35,215 bases of DNA from an uncultured Oleispira sp. (GTDB lineage Bacteria; Pseudomonadota; Gammaproteobacteria; Pseudomonadales; Oceanobacteraceae): assembly GCA_913019965.1 (NCBI GenBank), contig CAJVZR010000043.1, positions 1 to 35,215 of the forward strand, in the 5' to 3' direction. The notes under the pieces are model-generated. The model saw only the letters and a list, made by a program, of their open reading frames with translations. It was not told the origin of the DNA and did not search any database. The translations under genes and the position numbers were made by a program. Positions 24,946 through 33,791 of this stretch are shown piece by piece (the stretch's first letter is position 1; each line of letters begins with the position of its first letter).

Positions 24946-25380
24946 CTCTTTCTCTTCAGGGCGTACTAGATCTAAGAACTTCTTAGGAATACGGGCAATC
25001 TTACGATCGTCATAATCAAAAAAGACAATCCCTGTTTTGGCCATTGTGACTAAACGACCCTCATCCGCACAAGTTACTCGATATATAAAATCACAGCCGT
25101 ATTTATTAAAATCAGTGACACCCACTTCAAACTGTAGATTTTCACCGACAAATGACTCTGATTTGAACTCGACCATTAGGTCCGTCACCATTAACCCCAA
25201 ACCACCGATATTAAACTCGCCAAAACCTAAGCTGCGTAAATAGCGCAAGCGTGCTTCATGTAATAGCGAGACCATACGATCATTACCAACATGGTTACCG
25301 TAATTAATCTCGGTCACACGAACATCCAATACCGTTTTGAAGGTATAAGCTTCTGGAAGTACTAATTTAACTCTGGCCAC
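24931..25380 (-). CDS. Hotdog-fold acyl-CoA thioesterase family protein
   Basis: A 149-residue single hotdog-domain protein of the 4-hydroxybenzoyl-CoA/YbgC-like thioesterase superfamily, predicted to hydrolyse an acyl-CoA in the cytoplasm. The active-site region is RVTEINYGNHVGNDR at 21-35 followed by the helix LLHEARLRYLRSLGF. The classical catalytic aspartate position reads E24, as in the group with an INYGxHxGND motif. The start is the GTG at 25380 preceded by GAGAGAG; no better ATG is present. It is divergent from prc, and the leader between them has a nested inverted repeat. The substrate is unknown; the acyl-CoA-rich neighbourhood suggests a fatty acyl-CoA. Confidence 0.85.
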   Translation of the reverse strand: MARVKLVLPEAYTFKTVLDVRVTEINYGNHVGNDRMVSLLHEARLRYLRSLGFGEFNIGGLGLMVTDLMVEFKSESFVGENLQFEVGVTDFNKYGCDFIYRVTCADEGRLVTMAKTGIVFFDYDDRKIARIPKKFLDLVRPEEKEIEAR

Positions 25381-25407
25381 TGAACTCTCTCAACTAATTC
25401 GAATCAC

Positions 25408-25452
25408 AGCTATACAGATGGATGCAGATACCTTAGCATCAGTGGTATAGCT
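25408..25452. repeat. Nested inverted repeat in the thioesterase/prc divergent region
   Basis: Outer arms AGCTATAC (25408-25415) and GTATAGCT (25445-25452) are perfect, as are inner arms GATGC (25421-25425) and GCATC (25436-25440). They are separated by small internal loops of 5 and 4 nt and a 10-nt apical loop. RNA from either strand could fold into one long hairpin, 28 nt upstream of the thioesterase start. No T-run follows on either side. Confidence 0.55.
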
Positions 25453-25542
25453 TAAAAGGTGCGCATGATAGCCTTGTGGGTATGAGATCTACAATCTAAT
25501 ATTGATATTATATTTGGTAACGATTTGTTAATAAGAATTGAT

Positions 25543-27726
25543 ATGAAAAAAACACGTTCTATATTTTTAAAAACCAGCGCTATATTTTCTTTATCGCTAC
25601 TCGCTGCGTTTCCCGCTTTAGCCACAATTCCTACTGCTGAAATTGATGCTCCCTTCGAAGCGAGGGAGTATACCCAGAAGCAGGTCACGACTTCAAAGCA
25701 AAGCCTACATCAATTATTAGGTCGCCATTACGAGAAACAGCGCTTAAACGATGAGCTATCCAGCAAAATTTATGACCTGTACATTGAATCAATGGACGGA
25801 AGCCGTAGCTATTTCTTAGAAAGCGATATTGCTGAGTTTGAACAATATCGTTTGAAATTAGACGATGGCCTAATTAAAGGCAATTTAAATGCCCCTTTTT
25901 CAATGTATAATCGCCTTCAGCAGCGTGTTACCGAGCGTTTATCGTTTCTATTAAAACAGCTGCCTGATGCGGCAAAAAAGTACAACTTTTCTAAAGACGA
26001 AAAATTAAGCCTTGATCGAGAAAATGCCGCTTGGTCAAAGGACTCCAAAGAATTGGACAATTTGTGGCGTAAGCGTTTAAAGAATTCAATTCTGAATTTA
26101 CGCCTCGCAGATAAAGAAGATGAAGCCATCTACGAGTTATTAGCCAAACGTTATCAAAACCAGTTGAACCGAACTCATCTCGCGAATGAAGACGATGGAT
26201 TTCAGGTTTATATGAATGCCGTCACTCATGCTTTTGATCCCCATACGGCCTATTTCTCCCCGCGTAATACTGAAAACTTCAACATTAATATGAGTTTGTC
26301 ATTACAAGGTATTGGCGCCGTATTACAAACCGAAGATGAACATACTAAAGTCGTTCGCCTTGTACCTGCAGGGCCTGCGGATAAAGCCGGTGAACTTCAG
26401 CCAGCAGACAAGATTACCGGGGTTGGTCAAGGTGACGAAGAGATTGTCGACGTTATCGGCTGGCGCTTAGATGAGGTAGTTGACCTAATCCGTGGAGCAA
26501 AAGGCACCACAGTACGCTTAGAAATCATCCCATCTGAATCGAACGATCTTAAAACCAAGGTTGTCGACATTGTGCGCGACGAAGTAAAGCTTGAAGAACA
26601 ATCAGCGCAAAAAGAGGTTATTGAAATACCTCAAGGCGATAAAACCCTTAAGATCGGTGTCATTGACATCCCTACGTTCTACATCGACTTTCAAGGCCGT
26701 CAAGAAGGTAAAAAGGACTTTAAAAGCACTACCCGTGATGTAGAGAAACTAGTCAATGAACTTAAGCAAGAGAACGTCGAAGGCATCATAATTGATCTAC
26801 GAAATAACGGCGGCGGCTCACTGGACGAAGCGTTAAACTTAACCGACCTATTCATTGACCGCGGTCCTGTTGTACAGGTACGTTATTCTAATGGTTATGT
26901 TCAAGTATTACCGGAACACAAGAACCAACAAGAAGGCATTGTTTACGATGGCCCTATTGCAGTGCTCACCAACCGCTTAAGCGCATCCGCATCAGAGATT
27001 TTTGCCGGTGCGATTCAAGATTATGGCCGTGGCATTATTGTCGGTGGCCAAACCTTTGGTAAGGGTACCGTGCAATCCGTGCTGCCATTAGAGCATGGAC
27101 AACTAAAACTAACTCAAGCTAAGTTCTATCGCGTATCAGGGGACAGTACACAACATCAGGGAGTTATTCCTGACATTCTATTCCCATCTCTATTTGATAA
27201 GGAGAAAATCGGCGAGAGCGCCTTAGATGAAGCCCTGGCCTGGGACACCATTCGTCCGGCGGGCTATCAGTCAAAGCGTGATTTCCAGCAATGGTTACCG
27301 GTTTTGCGTGAGAAGCATCAAAATCGCATCGAAACCAACCCTGATTTTATATTCCTGCATGAACAGAAAAATTTAATGACGGAGTTGCGCAAACGCACCG
27401 ATATCACTCTCAACGAAAAACAGCGCAAGCAAGAGCGTGAAGATAATGAAACTCAGCGTCTTACAATCGAAAACCAACGCCGAAAAGCCAAAGGAATGGA
27501 ATTATTAGACAGCCTTAAAGAGGAAGACGATAAGAAGCTAGCTGAGAACGAAAAAAGTAAAACTACAGAAAAGGATGCCGACAAAGAGACTGCGGAAAAA
27601 GATGAAGATAAAGATAAAGAGCCGGATGCGCTATTAATCGAAACCGGCAACATTCTTACGGATTTGATGAAGTTAAGCCTTCTTCCAAAAGCGGAACTAC
27701 AGCAAGCTCAAAGACAAGAGCCTTAG
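25543..27726 (+). CDS. prc: Tail-specific (C-terminal processing) protease Prc
   Basis: Periplasmic serine protease of family S41 that degrades or trims substrates by their C-termini and, in E. coli, processes FtsI and peptidoglycan hydrolases. It is 727 residues from the ATG at 25543; an upstream in-frame TTG would spoil the signal peptide (MKKTRSIFLKTSAIF..., likely cut after ALA near residue 28). The N-terminal TSP domain spans about 35-215, PDZ about 245-325 (GIGAVL, GPADKAGELQPADKI), and the S41 core about 340-550 with DLRNNGGGSLDEAL. The catalytic S482 (SASASE) and K507 (TFGKGTVQ) have the canonical 25-residue spacing. The C-terminal Prc-specific domain is rich in charged residues, including a Lys/Glu/Asp stretch near 650-700. 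It ends at a terminator. Confidence 0.96.
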   Translation: MKKTRSIFLKTSAIFSLSLLAAFPALATIPTAEIDAPFEAREYTQKQVTTSKQSLHQLLGRHYEKQRLNDELSSKIYDLYIESMDGSRSYFLESDIAEFEQYRLKLDDGLIKGNLNAPFSMYNRLQQRVTERLSFLLKQLPDAAKKYNFSKDEKLSLDRENAAWSKDSKELDNLWRKRLKNSILNLRLADKEDEAIYELLAKRYQNQLNRTHLANEDDGFQVYMNAVTHAFDPHTAYFSPRNTENFNINMSLSLQGIGAVLQTEDEHTKVVRLVPAGPADKAGELQPADKITGVGQGDEEIVDVIGWRLDEVVDLIRGAKGTTVRLEIIPSESNDLKTKVVDIVRDEVKLEEQSAQKEVIEIPQGDKTLKIGVIDIPTFYIDFQGRQEGKKDFKSTTRDVEKLVNELKQENVEGIIIDLRNNGGGSLDEALNLTDLFIDRGPVVQVRYSNGYVQVLPEHKNQQEGIVYDGPIAVLTNRLSASASEIFAGAIQDYGRGIIVGGQTFGKGTVQSVLPLEHGQLKLTQAKFYRVSGDSTQHQGVIPDILFPSLFDKEKIGESALDEALAWDTIRPAGYQSKRDFQQWLPVLREKHQNRIETNPDFIFLHEQKNLMTELRKRTDITLNEKQRKQEREDNETQRLTIENQRRKAKGMELLDSLKEEDDKKLAENEKSKTTEKDADKETAEKDEDKDKEPDALLIETGNILTDLMKLSLLPKAELQQAQRQEP

Positions 27727-27766
27727 TCTTAACTTTAAGTCTTAAAAGGTTCTTGGTTACATGTAG

Positions 27767-27804
27767 AAGAGCGCTTCATAATCGATATGGAGCGCTCTTT
27801 TTTA
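27767..27804 (+). terminator. Intrinsic terminator of prc
   Basis: Perfect 9-bp stem AAGAGCGCT (27767-27775) / AGCGCTCTT (27791-27799) with a 15-nt loop, followed by a T-rich tail. It lies 40 nt after the prc stop and touches the stop of the convergent lipoprotein gene at 27802. Confidence 0.82.
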
Positions 27805-28395
27805 TTGCCCTAAACCCAGTGCTTGCTCAACTTGTGGGCGCGTCATCATATGGCTCCATACCTTATCAATGGCTGCATTAATCCACTCTTCGTTATAACC
27901 AACTCTGGGTGCAGTGGCGACACTTCTTTCTTGTTTTAACTTGAAAGGCTGGGAGAACTTCCCCTCCTCTCCATCAATGGTTAAGCTCAAAGCGACTTCA
28001 AGCTGGCACTGGTTAACCCAAGCGCCGGAATTGCACTGATATTCAAACTGATCAATTGCTAGGTCGACCTTGATTGGATCAAATGGGCTTGCCCCGCCGA
28101 AACCTAATTGCTGTAAGCTATTTTGCATTTTAACGGTTAACGCTTGCTGCAAACTAGGCTTCGCTAACAGTGGCGCCTTATCTGCTTGGGAACCACCACG
28201 ATAGCCGAGCTTATCGTTCTCCGTACGCAAGTCTCGTACTCGAACCAAGGCACTGCGCCCACTGATCTGTTGTGATTGCGATAACGGACTGGCGGTTTCT
28301 AAAGTAATTATCTGCGGCGATAACGCACAACCACTACTCACGAGTAACGCTGAACAAGCCAAAGTCAGCGCGGGTATTTTAAACTTATTTAGCAT
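27802..28395 (-). CDS. YajG-like outer-membrane lipoprotein
   Basis: A 197-residue secreted protein. The N-terminal hydrophobic segment [20 protein letters not shown] is followed by the lipobox end SGC, with the lipidated cysteine predicted at C23. The mature part contains [23 protein letters not shown], in keeping with the YajG family (PF03923) of small lipoproteins of unknown function, often required for envelope stability. Residue -3 is S rather than L/V, a slightly weak lipobox. It overlaps the 3' end of yaaA by 11 nt, so the two are probably co-transcribed and coupled. Confidence 0.82.
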   Translation of the reverse strand: MLNKFKIPALTLACSALLVSSGCALSPQIITLETASPLSQSQQISGRSALVRVRDLRTENDKLGYRGGSQADKAPLLAKPSLQQALTVKMQNSLQQLGFGGASPFDPIKVDLAIDQFEYQCNSGAWVNQCQLEVALSLTIDGEEGKFSQPFKLKQERSVATAPRVGYNEEWINAAIDKVWSHMMTRPQVEQALGLGQ

Positions 28396-29176
28396 TTTCC
28401 AAATCCTTTTCGGAACGTTTAAAGGTCAGTGTTTGCGCATCCGATTCAGCCGCGACAAAACGATAGCCTGCTACATCAAACTGGCACAACTCAGCAACGC
28501 TTTTAACTTTATTCTGCACGATATACGCAGCCATCAAACCACGCGCTTTTTTCGCATAAAAACTAATGATTTTATAATGACCATTTTTTTCATCTTTAAA
28601 AACGGGCGTTAGCAATTCTGCATTAATTAGCTTTGGTTTTACCGCTTTAAAATACTCATTGGATGCTAAATTAACTAAAACATCACTACCACTAGCCGCT
28701 AATCGTTGATTTATAGCCTCTGTGATTATCGTCCCCCAAAACGTATAGAGGTTAGCCCCACGTGTATTAGCAAACTTGGTTCCCATTTCTAGACGATAAG
28801 GCTGAATTAAGTCTAACGGGCGTAACAAACCATAGAGACCCGATAAAATGGCAAGGTGCTTCTGGCTATAGTCAAAATCATCAGCGCTAAACGTCTCGGC
28901 ATCCAAACCCGTATAAACATCCCCTTTAAAAGCGAGTACAGCCGCCTTGGCATTTTTTTGATCAAATGGCAGACACCAGTCATGAAAACGCTGTACGTTA
29001 AGCTCCGATAGTTTTGCACTCAACTTCATTAGTACGCCGATATCTTCTGGAGATTGTAATTTAAGCTGGTCGATCAATTCTGCAGAATGCTCAAGAAAAT
29101 CACCTTGGGTATGTAAATCGGTTACCGCAGGTGTTTCGAAATCAAGGGTTTTAGCAGGAGAAATAAGGGTTAACAT
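28385..29176 (-). CDS. yaaA: Peroxide stress protein YaaA (DUF328)
   Basis: A 263-residue cytoplasmic protein of the UPF0246 family. In E. coli, YaaA limits intracellular free iron and DNA damage during hydrogen peroxide stress and belongs to the OxyR regulon. The N-terminus [14 protein letters not shown] is the family hallmark, followed by [32 protein letters not shown] and [11 protein letters not shown]. Length and start are normal. It overlaps the YajG-like gene by 11 nt and is divergent from the acyl-CoA dehydrogenase genes. Confidence 0.95.
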   Translation of the reverse strand: MLTLISPAKTLDFETPAVTDLHTQGDFLEHSAELIDQLKLQSPEDIGVLMKLSAKLSELNVQRFHDWCLPFDQKNAKAAVLAFKGDVYTGLDAETFSADDFDYSQKHLAILSGLYGLLRPLDLIQPYRLEMGTKFANTRGANLYTFWGTIITEAINQRLAASGSDVLVNLASNEYFKAVKPKLINAELLTPVFKDEKNGHYKIISFYAKKARGLMAAYIVQNKVKSVAELCQFDVAGYRFVAAESDAQTLTFKRSEKDLENAK

Positions 29177-29348
29177 AATAAATCATCAATCATTCTGAAT
29201 AAGCCCACATCATACCTAGCTTTAAAGACATTTTAAATCAGCCTCTATTGCCAATGAGGATTCAATCAAACTGGGTACTCTGTCACTATGTTTGTAGCCA
29301 AATAAATAATAAGAATTTCGATCACACCAATACTTAGGGTCCATTGAC

Positions 29349-30656
29349 ATGCCAACAGATATTCAAGGTTTAGGTCTAGGGTTAGCCAGTCGTTTTGCCG
29401 CTAATCCTCTGGTTAGAAAATATGGTCTTGCAAAACCTGCTGAGAAGATAGCTTACGCCGCCACTAAAAAAGGCTTCCAGTTAGTCCAAAAAGGAATGGC
29501 AAAAAAGAATCAGAACAAACAGAAGGATATTAAAGCCCTTCCTGCCCCAGCCGCATTGTTTGACCTATCGCTGACCGAAGAGCAGCAAATGATTCGTGAT
29601 AGCGTAAAATCCTATGCCGAAAATAATATTCGCCCCCTTGCATTAGCGGCAGACGAGAACGCTACACTACCTGAATCGCTATTAGAGGATGCCCAAGAAC
29701 TCGGGTTAAATTATTTCGCCATTCCTGAAAACTTAGGTGGCGCTGGCCAACTGTCTCCAATGACAAGTGCTTTAGTCGCTGAAGACTTAGCCTGGGGTGA
29801 CTTCTCTCTTGCCTATGCCATCCTTTCATCAAGCTCAGTCGTTAATACAATTAGCCGCTGGGGAAACGAGCAACAGCAGGCTAGCTGGCTGCCTAAGTTT
29901 TGTGAAGAACACGCTTATAACGCTGCCATCGCTGTGCAAGAGCCCCAGCCATTATTCAATACTGAGCTACTGAGCACCAAAGCTAAGCAGAATAAAAAAG
30001 GCTTCACAATTAGTGGCACGAAGTCTCTTGTGCCGCTTGCCGGCAATGCTCAACTTTACCTAGTTGCCGCTCAATTTAAAGGCAAAAACCAAGTCTTTAT
30101 CGTACCTGCCGATAGCAAAGGGCTTATATTTGAATCCAGCCCTGCCATGGGGCTCAGGGGTGCGGAAGTTGGCACATTGAAGCTGGATAAAGTTCAACTG
30201 GATAAACACGCTCTCCTAGGCATTAACCAGCCACAACATAAAGCGTTTAACTATCAAACATTTATTGATAGTAGCCACCTTAACTGGTGCGCGATGGCCA
30301 TTGGCTGCTCACAAGCGGCGCTTGATTATCTTATCCCTTATGTTAACGAACGCTATGCCTTTGGTGAGCCAATCAGCCATCGTCAATCTGTCGCCTTTAT
30401 GATTGCCAATATGAAAATTGAAATCGAAAGTATGCGTTTATTATTGTGGAAAGCGGCGAGCCGATTTGAGCGTGGCGAAGACTTCCATCGTGATGCCTTT
30501 CTAGCACATCACTTGTGCATGGATAAAAGCATGGAAATTGGTACCAACGCCGTTCAATTGCTGGGGGGGCACGGATTTACTAAAGAACATCCTGCCGAAC
30601 GCTGGTATCGAGACCTCCGCGTATTAGCCATTATCAGTGGCGGTTTACAGCTTTAA
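29349..30656 (+). CDS. Acyl-CoA dehydrogenase-fold subunit lacking the catalytic glutamate
   Basis: A 435-residue flavoprotein of the acyl-CoA dehydrogenase (ACAD) superfamily. A basic 65-residue N-terminal extension (KKGFQLVQKGMAKKNQNKQK) precedes the N-terminal helical domain (about 72-190), middle beta domain (about 190-300) and C-terminal helical domain (about 305-435). QLLGGHGFTKEHPAERWYRD marks the flavin/partner contact region. Where the neighbouring ACAD has RDSKILDIFEGT, this one reads RDLRVLAIISGG, so the base Glu is replaced by S430. No Glu is evident at the alternative isovaleryl-CoA-type position either. The protein then stops at once (SGGLQL). This is the hallmark of the non-catalytic partner in alpha2beta2 ACADs such as mycobacterial ChsE4-ChsE5; pairing with the downstream gene (33-nt gap) is inferred. 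The ribosome site is AGGG. Confidence 0.85.
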   Translation: MPTDIQGLGLGLASRFAANPLVRKYGLAKPAEKIAYAATKKGFQLVQKGMAKKNQNKQKDIKALPAPAALFDLSLTEEQQMIRDSVKSYAENNIRPLALAADENATLPESLLEDAQELGLNYFAIPENLGGAGQLSPMTSALVAEDLAWGDFSLAYAILSSSSVVNTISRWGNEQQQASWLPKFCEEHAYNAAIAVQEPQPLFNTELLSTKAKQNKKGFTISGTKSLVPLAGNAQLYLVAAQFKGKNQVFIVPADSKGLIFESSPAMGLRGAEVGTLKLDKVQLDKHALLGINQPQHKAFNYQTFIDSSHLNWCAMAIGCSQAALDYLIPYVNERYAFGEPISHRQSVAFMIANMKIEIESMRLLLWKAASRFERGEDFHRDAFLAHHLCMDKSMEIGTNAVQLLGGHGFTKEHPAERWYRDLRVLAIISGGLQL

Positions 30657-30689
30657 GCTCCATCGAATTAAGATACAAAGGCGATAATA

Positions 30690-31898
30690 ATGATCAATTT
30701 AGAAGTTCCAAAAAAATTACGCGTGCTGGTAAACCAAGCTCGCCAAACCGCTGATAATGTATTCCGCCCAATTTCGCGCAAATACGACAAGGCCGAACAC
30801 GACTACCCTATTGAACTCGATATGTTTGCCGCCATTATGGACGGCATGAATGATGCGCTAGAAGATGGTGGTGCCGGTTCGGGTAAGCTACGTCAGGGCA
30901 CTAAAGACAGCAGCCAGATCCAAAATGGCATCAATATGACCACGGTATTAGGCTTGGCCGAACTGTGTCGTGGAGACGTGGGCCTGTCACTAACAATGCC
31001 TCGCCAAGGTTTAGGTAATGCTGCTATTGCGGCTGTTGCAAATGATGAGCAATTGTCTCGCTTTGGTAATAAGTGGGCTGCGATGGCCATTACAGAGCCA
31101 GGCTGTGGTTCTGATTCTGCTGCCGTGCGAACCAGTGCTATCAAAGACGGAGATGACTACATCATCAATGGTGAAAAGATCTTTGTGACTTCAGGGGAGA
31201 GAGCCGATGCCGTTGTGGTTTGGGCTACCGTCGATAAAAATCTAGGTAAAGCTGCGATTAAGTCTTTTGTGGTTGAAAAAGGCACTCCCGGGATGGAAGT
31301 AACTCGTCTTGAAAAGAAACTAGGGATTAAGGCTTCCGATACCGCTTCGATCAGTTTTAACGACTGTCGTGTTCCTCGCGCTAACCTACTGGGTAGCGAA
31401 GAAGTGAATGTCGATAAAGGCTTCGCTGGGGTTATGCAAACATTTGATAATACACGACCCGTTGTCGCAGCAATGGCAATTGGTGTGGCCACTGCATCCG
31501 TCGAACGGACAAAAGAATTATTAAAAAAACAAGGTATTGATGCAAATTATAAGCGCCCAGCGAAATTAAGCTCTCAATTAGAAGCCGAAGTTTACCAAAT
31601 GGAAGCCGAATTAGAAGCCGCACGTTTATTGACGATTAAGGCCGCATGGATGGCGGATAATGGCCAACCAAATTCAATGGAAGCATCCATCTCTAAAGCG
31701 AAAGCGGGTCGAACGGCTAATGACATTACCCTTAAATGTGTCGAGTTACTGGGTACCGTAGGCTATTGTGAAGATGAATTATTAGAGAAATGGGCACGCG
31801 ATTCAAAGATTTTGGATATTTTTGAAGGCACTCAACAAATACAACAATTAATTATCGCCCGCCGTCTATTGGGCAAATCTTCAAACGAATTAAAATAA
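30690..31898 (+). CDS. Acyl-CoA dehydrogenase, catalytic subunit
   Basis: FAD-dependent alpha,beta-dehydrogenation of an acyl-CoA, 402 residues. The motifs ITEPGCGSD (134-142), FVTSGERAD (165-173) and the C-terminal RDSKILDIFEGTQQIQQLIIARRLLG are visible, with catalytic base E379 as in MCAD. The N-terminal 50 residues are shorter than in the partner. It is second in a set of three (dehydrogenase, dehydrogenase, acyl-CoA synthetase) with 33 and 46 nt gaps. It could work alone or as the catalytic half of a heteromer with the upstream subunit. Substrate chain length cannot be read from sequence; the FATP-type synthetase suggests long-chain acyl-CoA. Confidence 0.93.
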   Translation: MINLEVPKKLRVLVNQARQTADNVFRPISRKYDKAEHDYPIELDMFAAIMDGMNDALEDGGAGSGKLRQGTKDSSQIQNGINMTTVLGLAELCRGDVGLSLTMPRQGLGNAAIAAVANDEQLSRFGNKWAAMAITEPGCGSDSAAVRTSAIKDGDDYIINGEKIFVTSGERADAVVVWATVDKNLGKAAIKSFVVEKGTPGMEVTRLEKKLGIKASDTASISFNDCRVPRANLLGSEEVNVDKGFAGVMQTFDNTRPVVAAMAIGVATASVERTKELLKKQGIDANYKRPAKLSSQLEAEVYQMEAELEAARLLTIKAAWMADNGQPNSMEASISKAKAGRTANDITLKCVELLGTVGYCEDELLEKWARDSKILDIFEGTQQIQQLIIARRLLGKSSNELK

Positions 31899-31944
31899 GC
31901 GTATCAAAGCCGCTAATGATTATGCCGTTGAAACAGGAATATAA

Positions 31945-33771
31945 ATGAAAGCTCGTCTAGTCAACCTTCCAAATGTTATTGCCGGTGCGTTAATGCCTGC
32001 GGGAGGCAGCTTTAAAGGCTTAGCTCCCCTGGCCAAGGGTCTATATACCTTAATTAGCTCAAAGCCTGAGCGCTACCAATCCATTGGTTGTCATTTAGAA
32101 GCCCATGCACAAAAACGCCCTAAAGCGCCCGCCATTCGTTTTCAACAAGATGAATTTAACTATGATCAAGTTAATCGCTGGGTAAACCGTTATTGCCATT
32201 ATTTTATCAGTCAAGGTATTCAAGCCGGAGATACCGTAGGTATCAATATTGAAAATCGAACTGAAAGCTTAATATCGGTGCTAGCCACGGTTAAAATTGG
32301 GGCAATTGCGGCGATGATTAATACTTCTCAACGCGGGGAGGTATTATTGCATAGCATCAATCTGGTTAAGCCTAAGATGATGATCATAGGTGAAGAACAG
32401 ATTGAAAATATGGCGACCGTTACTGAAAGCCTTGATATCGATCTTCGTACACAACTGTATTATCTAAAAGATGAAGGGCAACGACCTTGCCCTAGCTTTT
32501 ATCAAGACTTAAACCTTATAAGCGCTAAATTATCAGAAGATAACCCAGGAACCACCGATAAGATTCAAATGAAGCAACCTTGCTTCTATATTTTTACCTC
32601 AGGCACCACGGGCTTGCCAAAAGCTTCTGTGATGAGCCATTACCGCTGGCATAAATCTATGGCCGGCATGGGGCTAGCCTCCATGCGCTTGAGAGCCGAT
32701 GATGTCATGTATCTGAGCCTTCCGCTTTATCACAATAATGCCCTAACCGTCTCTATGGCAGGAATTTTAGGTGCTGGTGGTTGTCTAGCGATTGGGCGTA
32801 AATTCAGCGTCAGCCGTTTTTGGGATGAAGTTCGCCAGTATCAAGCGACAACCTTTTGCTACATCGGTGAACTCTGTCGTTATTTACTGAACAACCCAGC
32901 TCAAGCAAATGATCAAGATCATGAAATTCGCGCCATTATCGGTAATGGATTACGTCCTGATATCTGGATGGAATTCAAACAACGTTTCAATATCAATCAC
33001 ATCAATGAATTTTATGGTGCCAGTGAATGCAATCTCGTATTCACCAATGCCTTCAATTTAGACTGCACTGCCGGTCTATGCCCTCTTCCCTATAATGTTG
33101 TTGCTTATGATATTGAAGCGGATGAAGCCATTCGCAATGCTGATGGCTTTATGAGTCCGGTTAAAAAAGGAGAAACAGGATTATTGATTACTGAAATTAA
33201 TCCTAAGCAGCCTTTTGAAGGCTATACCGATAAAGCCGCCAGTGAAAAGAAGATCCTTAACAACGTATTTAAACAAGGGGATGCTTGGTTTAACACTGGC
33301 GACATGGTTATTAATCAAGGCTTTAAGCACATTGCTTTCGCTGACCGCTTAGGCGATACCTTCCGCTGGAAAGGAGAAAATGTCGCGACCACTGAAGTAG
33401 AAGCCGTAGCGAATGAATACCCTGGCGTAGAGCACAGTGTTGCCTACGGGGTTGAAATCCCAGGTACCGATGGCCGTGCAGGCATGGCAGCCTTGACGTT
33501 AAAGGATATTAATACCTTCGATGCCGCTGCTTTTTCCCGACACTTACACGAAAAATTGCCCGCCTATGCGGTGCCCATTTTTATTCGAATTCGTGAGCAA
33601 GAAGAAATTACTGGTACTTTCAAATATCGCAAAGTCGAACTTAAAAAAGAGCATTATGATCTAAACCAAATCGACGAGCCATTATATGTAATGCTTCCCC
33701 AGCAATCCCAATTCGTAATCCTAGAAGCCCATATTGCAGATCAGATTCGTGATAAAGTCCTGCGTTTCTAA
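31945..33771 (+). CDS. Long-chain acyl-CoA synthetase, FATP/very-long-chain type
   Basis: AMP-forming fatty acid-CoA ligase of the ANL superfamily, 608 residues, which activates fatty acids with ATP and CoA. The P-loop YIFTSGTTGLPK is at 215-226. The C-terminal FRWKGENVATTEVE after DRLGDT is the signature of the FATP/very-long-chain acyl-CoA synthetase family (PRK08279-like, bacterial FadD6), as opposed to FadD. The N-terminal 45 residues include a hydrophobic stretch that may aid membrane association. It lies 46 nt after the catalytic dehydrogenase with an AGGA ribosome site. The set therefore supplies acyl-CoA and desaturates it at C2. It is convergent with the histidine kinase gene (20-nt gap). 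Confidence 0.92.
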   Translation: MKARLVNLPNVIAGALMPAGGSFKGLAPLAKGLYTLISSKPERYQSIGCHLEAHAQKRPKAPAIRFQQDEFNYDQVNRWVNRYCHYFISQGIQAGDTVGINIENRTESLISVLATVKIGAIAAMINTSQRGEVLLHSINLVKPKMMIIGEEQIENMATVTESLDIDLRTQLYYLKDEGQRPCPSFYQDLNLISAKLSEDNPGTTDKIQMKQPCFYIFTSGTTGLPKASVMSHYRWHKSMAGMGLASMRLRADDVMYLSLPLYHNNALTVSMAGILGAGGCLAIGRKFSVSRFWDEVRQYQATTFCYIGELCRYLLNNPAQANDQDHEIRAIIGNGLRPDIWMEFKQRFNINHINEFYGASECNLVFTNAFNLDCTAGLCPLPYNVVAYDIEADEAIRNADGFMSPVKKGETGLLITEINPKQPFEGYTDKAASEKKILNNVFKQGDAWFNTGDMVINQGFKHIAFADRLGDTFRWKGENVATTEVEAVANEYPGVEHSVAYGVEIPGTDGRAGMAALTLKDINTFDAAAFSRHLHEKLPAYAVPIFIRIREQEEITGTFKYRKVELKKEHYDLNQIDEPLYVMLPQQSQFVILEAHIADQIRDKVLRF

Positions 33772-33791
33772 CTTCGAACTCACGTTCATGC

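Noticed and set aside
31157-31492. A 111-codon minus-strand open frame inside the second acyl-CoA dehydrogenase gene
   Set aside because: It is antisense to the conserved middle domain and no features support it.
15277-33771. A steroid-degradation cluster, suggested by the KstD-like flavoprotein, heteromeric-type dehydrogenases and FATP-type synthetase
   Set aside because: These genes are scattered over 18 kb on different strands. No ring-cleavage or other steroid genes are seen, and the flavoprotein fits a broad uncharacterised FAD-dehydrogenase group.
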